A stretch of DNA of 64,000 nucleotides from Flaccisagitta enflata (taxonomy: Eukaryota; Chaetognatha; Sagittoidea; Aphragmophora): the NCBI GenBank assembly GCA_965153355.1, contig OZ231126.1, forward strand, positions 30,504,001 through 30,568,000, given 5' to 3'. A program made the translations under genes and the position numbers. The notes below the pieces were generated by a model, which ran no database searches, was not told the origin of the DNA, and saw only the letters and a program-made list of their open reading frames with translations. Below, piece by piece: positions 61,122-64,000 of this stretch (position 1 is the first letter of the stretch; each line of letters begins with the position of its first letter).

Positions 61122-61860
61122 GGGCTTCTAGAATTCCAATCCAAACTGTCTGAGAAAACTTGCTCTGGCCTACCAGGTGCGAACAACCCTAATTGAGCAC
61201 CGATGAATGAGTTACCGACACTGACAAAAGCAATTGTCAGATCTTTTCAACAATGACCAAATTGGCAAAATTGATAATTAAGATATGTACTGTTTTTTGA
61301 AACTGTGGACTTTAAAAATCTGTACAAACTCCAGTTTTCAGTAAAGCATATGTATGCTAAAGGATGGTCGGAGTCAAATTTTATAGGGGATATTTTTGAG
61401 TGGGCAAAACAATACAAAAAATAAACTAGACAAGTAAATTTAGCAAAAATGAGTTTTTGGCTCCGACCAACCCTTCACAATCATCGTCATACATCAAAAA
61501 TTTCGCGGCTTTCTGCGGTCAGGAACCTGCAGAAAAATAAACCTTCCATTTTTACTATTCCTCGGTTCAATGTTCTGATTTGAATTTGGTACCATGTGTT
61601 TTCATTGATTCGGTTTTTGAAAAGCTTTGTTTCTGGCCAGTATCTTGGTAACGCGTTGCTAAGAAAACACACCACTTCGAATGTCAGTGATGCACGCTTG
61701 CCTTTGTACAGTGATGCTATATCTGTTTCTGATATGTCATGCTACACCTATAGTCGTCCATCATGATTCAATGTCAAATTTGTCAGCGTCTAAAAGTACA
61801 TAACATTTATCACCATGAATCGATTTAATGATTTTCTTCACATAACTCAACTAGAAGCCC
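61122..61860. mobile_element. Possible TTAA-flanked MITE
   Basis: Inverted GGGCTTCTAG / CTAGAAGCCC ends are each flanked by TTAA, with a second inverted pair (GGTCGGAG / CTCCGACC) inside. TTAA flanks would suggest a piggyBac-type origin, but the end match is short. Confidence 0.4.
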
Positions 61861-61922
61861 TTAAGCTGATTAAAACTAGAAAATTCGGATAAAGTACCGA
61901 GGGTAAATTTGCCGAGGCCAAG

Positions 61923-64000
<2,078 letters not shown>

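Overview
The window is animal (metazoan), most likely invertebrate, nuclear DNA. It holds spliceosomal genes with GT-AG introns, an enolase-4 gene, a secreted/membrane gene with a Kazal domain, and a Penelope-like retroelement whose domain order matches the Naiad group described from invertebrate genomes. I cannot name the species. Most of the sequence is non-coding, made of microsatellites, minisatellites and small non-autonomous transposons, many nested in one another.

Three host genes can be read, two of them as detailed splice models. (1) On the minus strand, positions 17564 down to 4272 carry the first nine coding exons (about 323 codons) of an enolase-4 (ENO4) homologue; the catalytic half lies beyond the left edge. 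Its introns hold a 6.2-kb block of transposons and most of the microsatellites between 4.3 and 17.4 kb. (2) On the plus strand, positions 26534 to 37045 carry a complete 14-exon gene for a 760-residue single-pass membrane protein: signal peptide, five copies of an eight-cysteine module that I do not recognise, a Thr/Pro mucin-like stalk, one Kazal domain, His-rich linkers, one transmembrane helix and a short tail. All 14 exons join in one frame, and the total coding length is divisible by three. This is the most interesting object in the window. (3) On the minus strand, from the right edge down to about 61.92 kb, is a partial gene for a very acidic, Glu/Lys-rich and polyglutamine protein.

The mobile fraction includes a Penelope-like element (38.6-42.65 kb) with an N-terminal GIY-YIG part, a CxC motif, a reverse transcriptase and flanking pseudo-LTR direct repeats, broken by two in-frame TAA codons. 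It also includes Tc1/mariner-type elements with TA target duplications (one contains a tRNA-like sequence) and hAT-type elements with 8-bp target duplications. Two high-copy families dominate. Family A is about 150-220 bp, with a GTCC/GTCY tetranucleotide tract between two hairpin ends. Family B is about 500-1200 bp, with GC-rich inverted arms around a 20-bp minisatellite and a terminal hairpin followed by CTA(G/T). Both families abut microsatellites.

Region by region: 0-2.2 kb, an A-B-B-A direct-repeat block; 2.2-4.1 kb, three abutting family B copies; 4.3-17.6 kb, ENO4; 17.6-26.4 kb, intergenic with MITEs and nested family B; 26.5-37.1 kb, the cysteine-rich gene; 37.1-43.5 kb, the Penelope-like element inside an older repeat; 43.5-61.9 kb, repeat-rich intergenic DNA; 61.9-64 kb, the polyQ gene.
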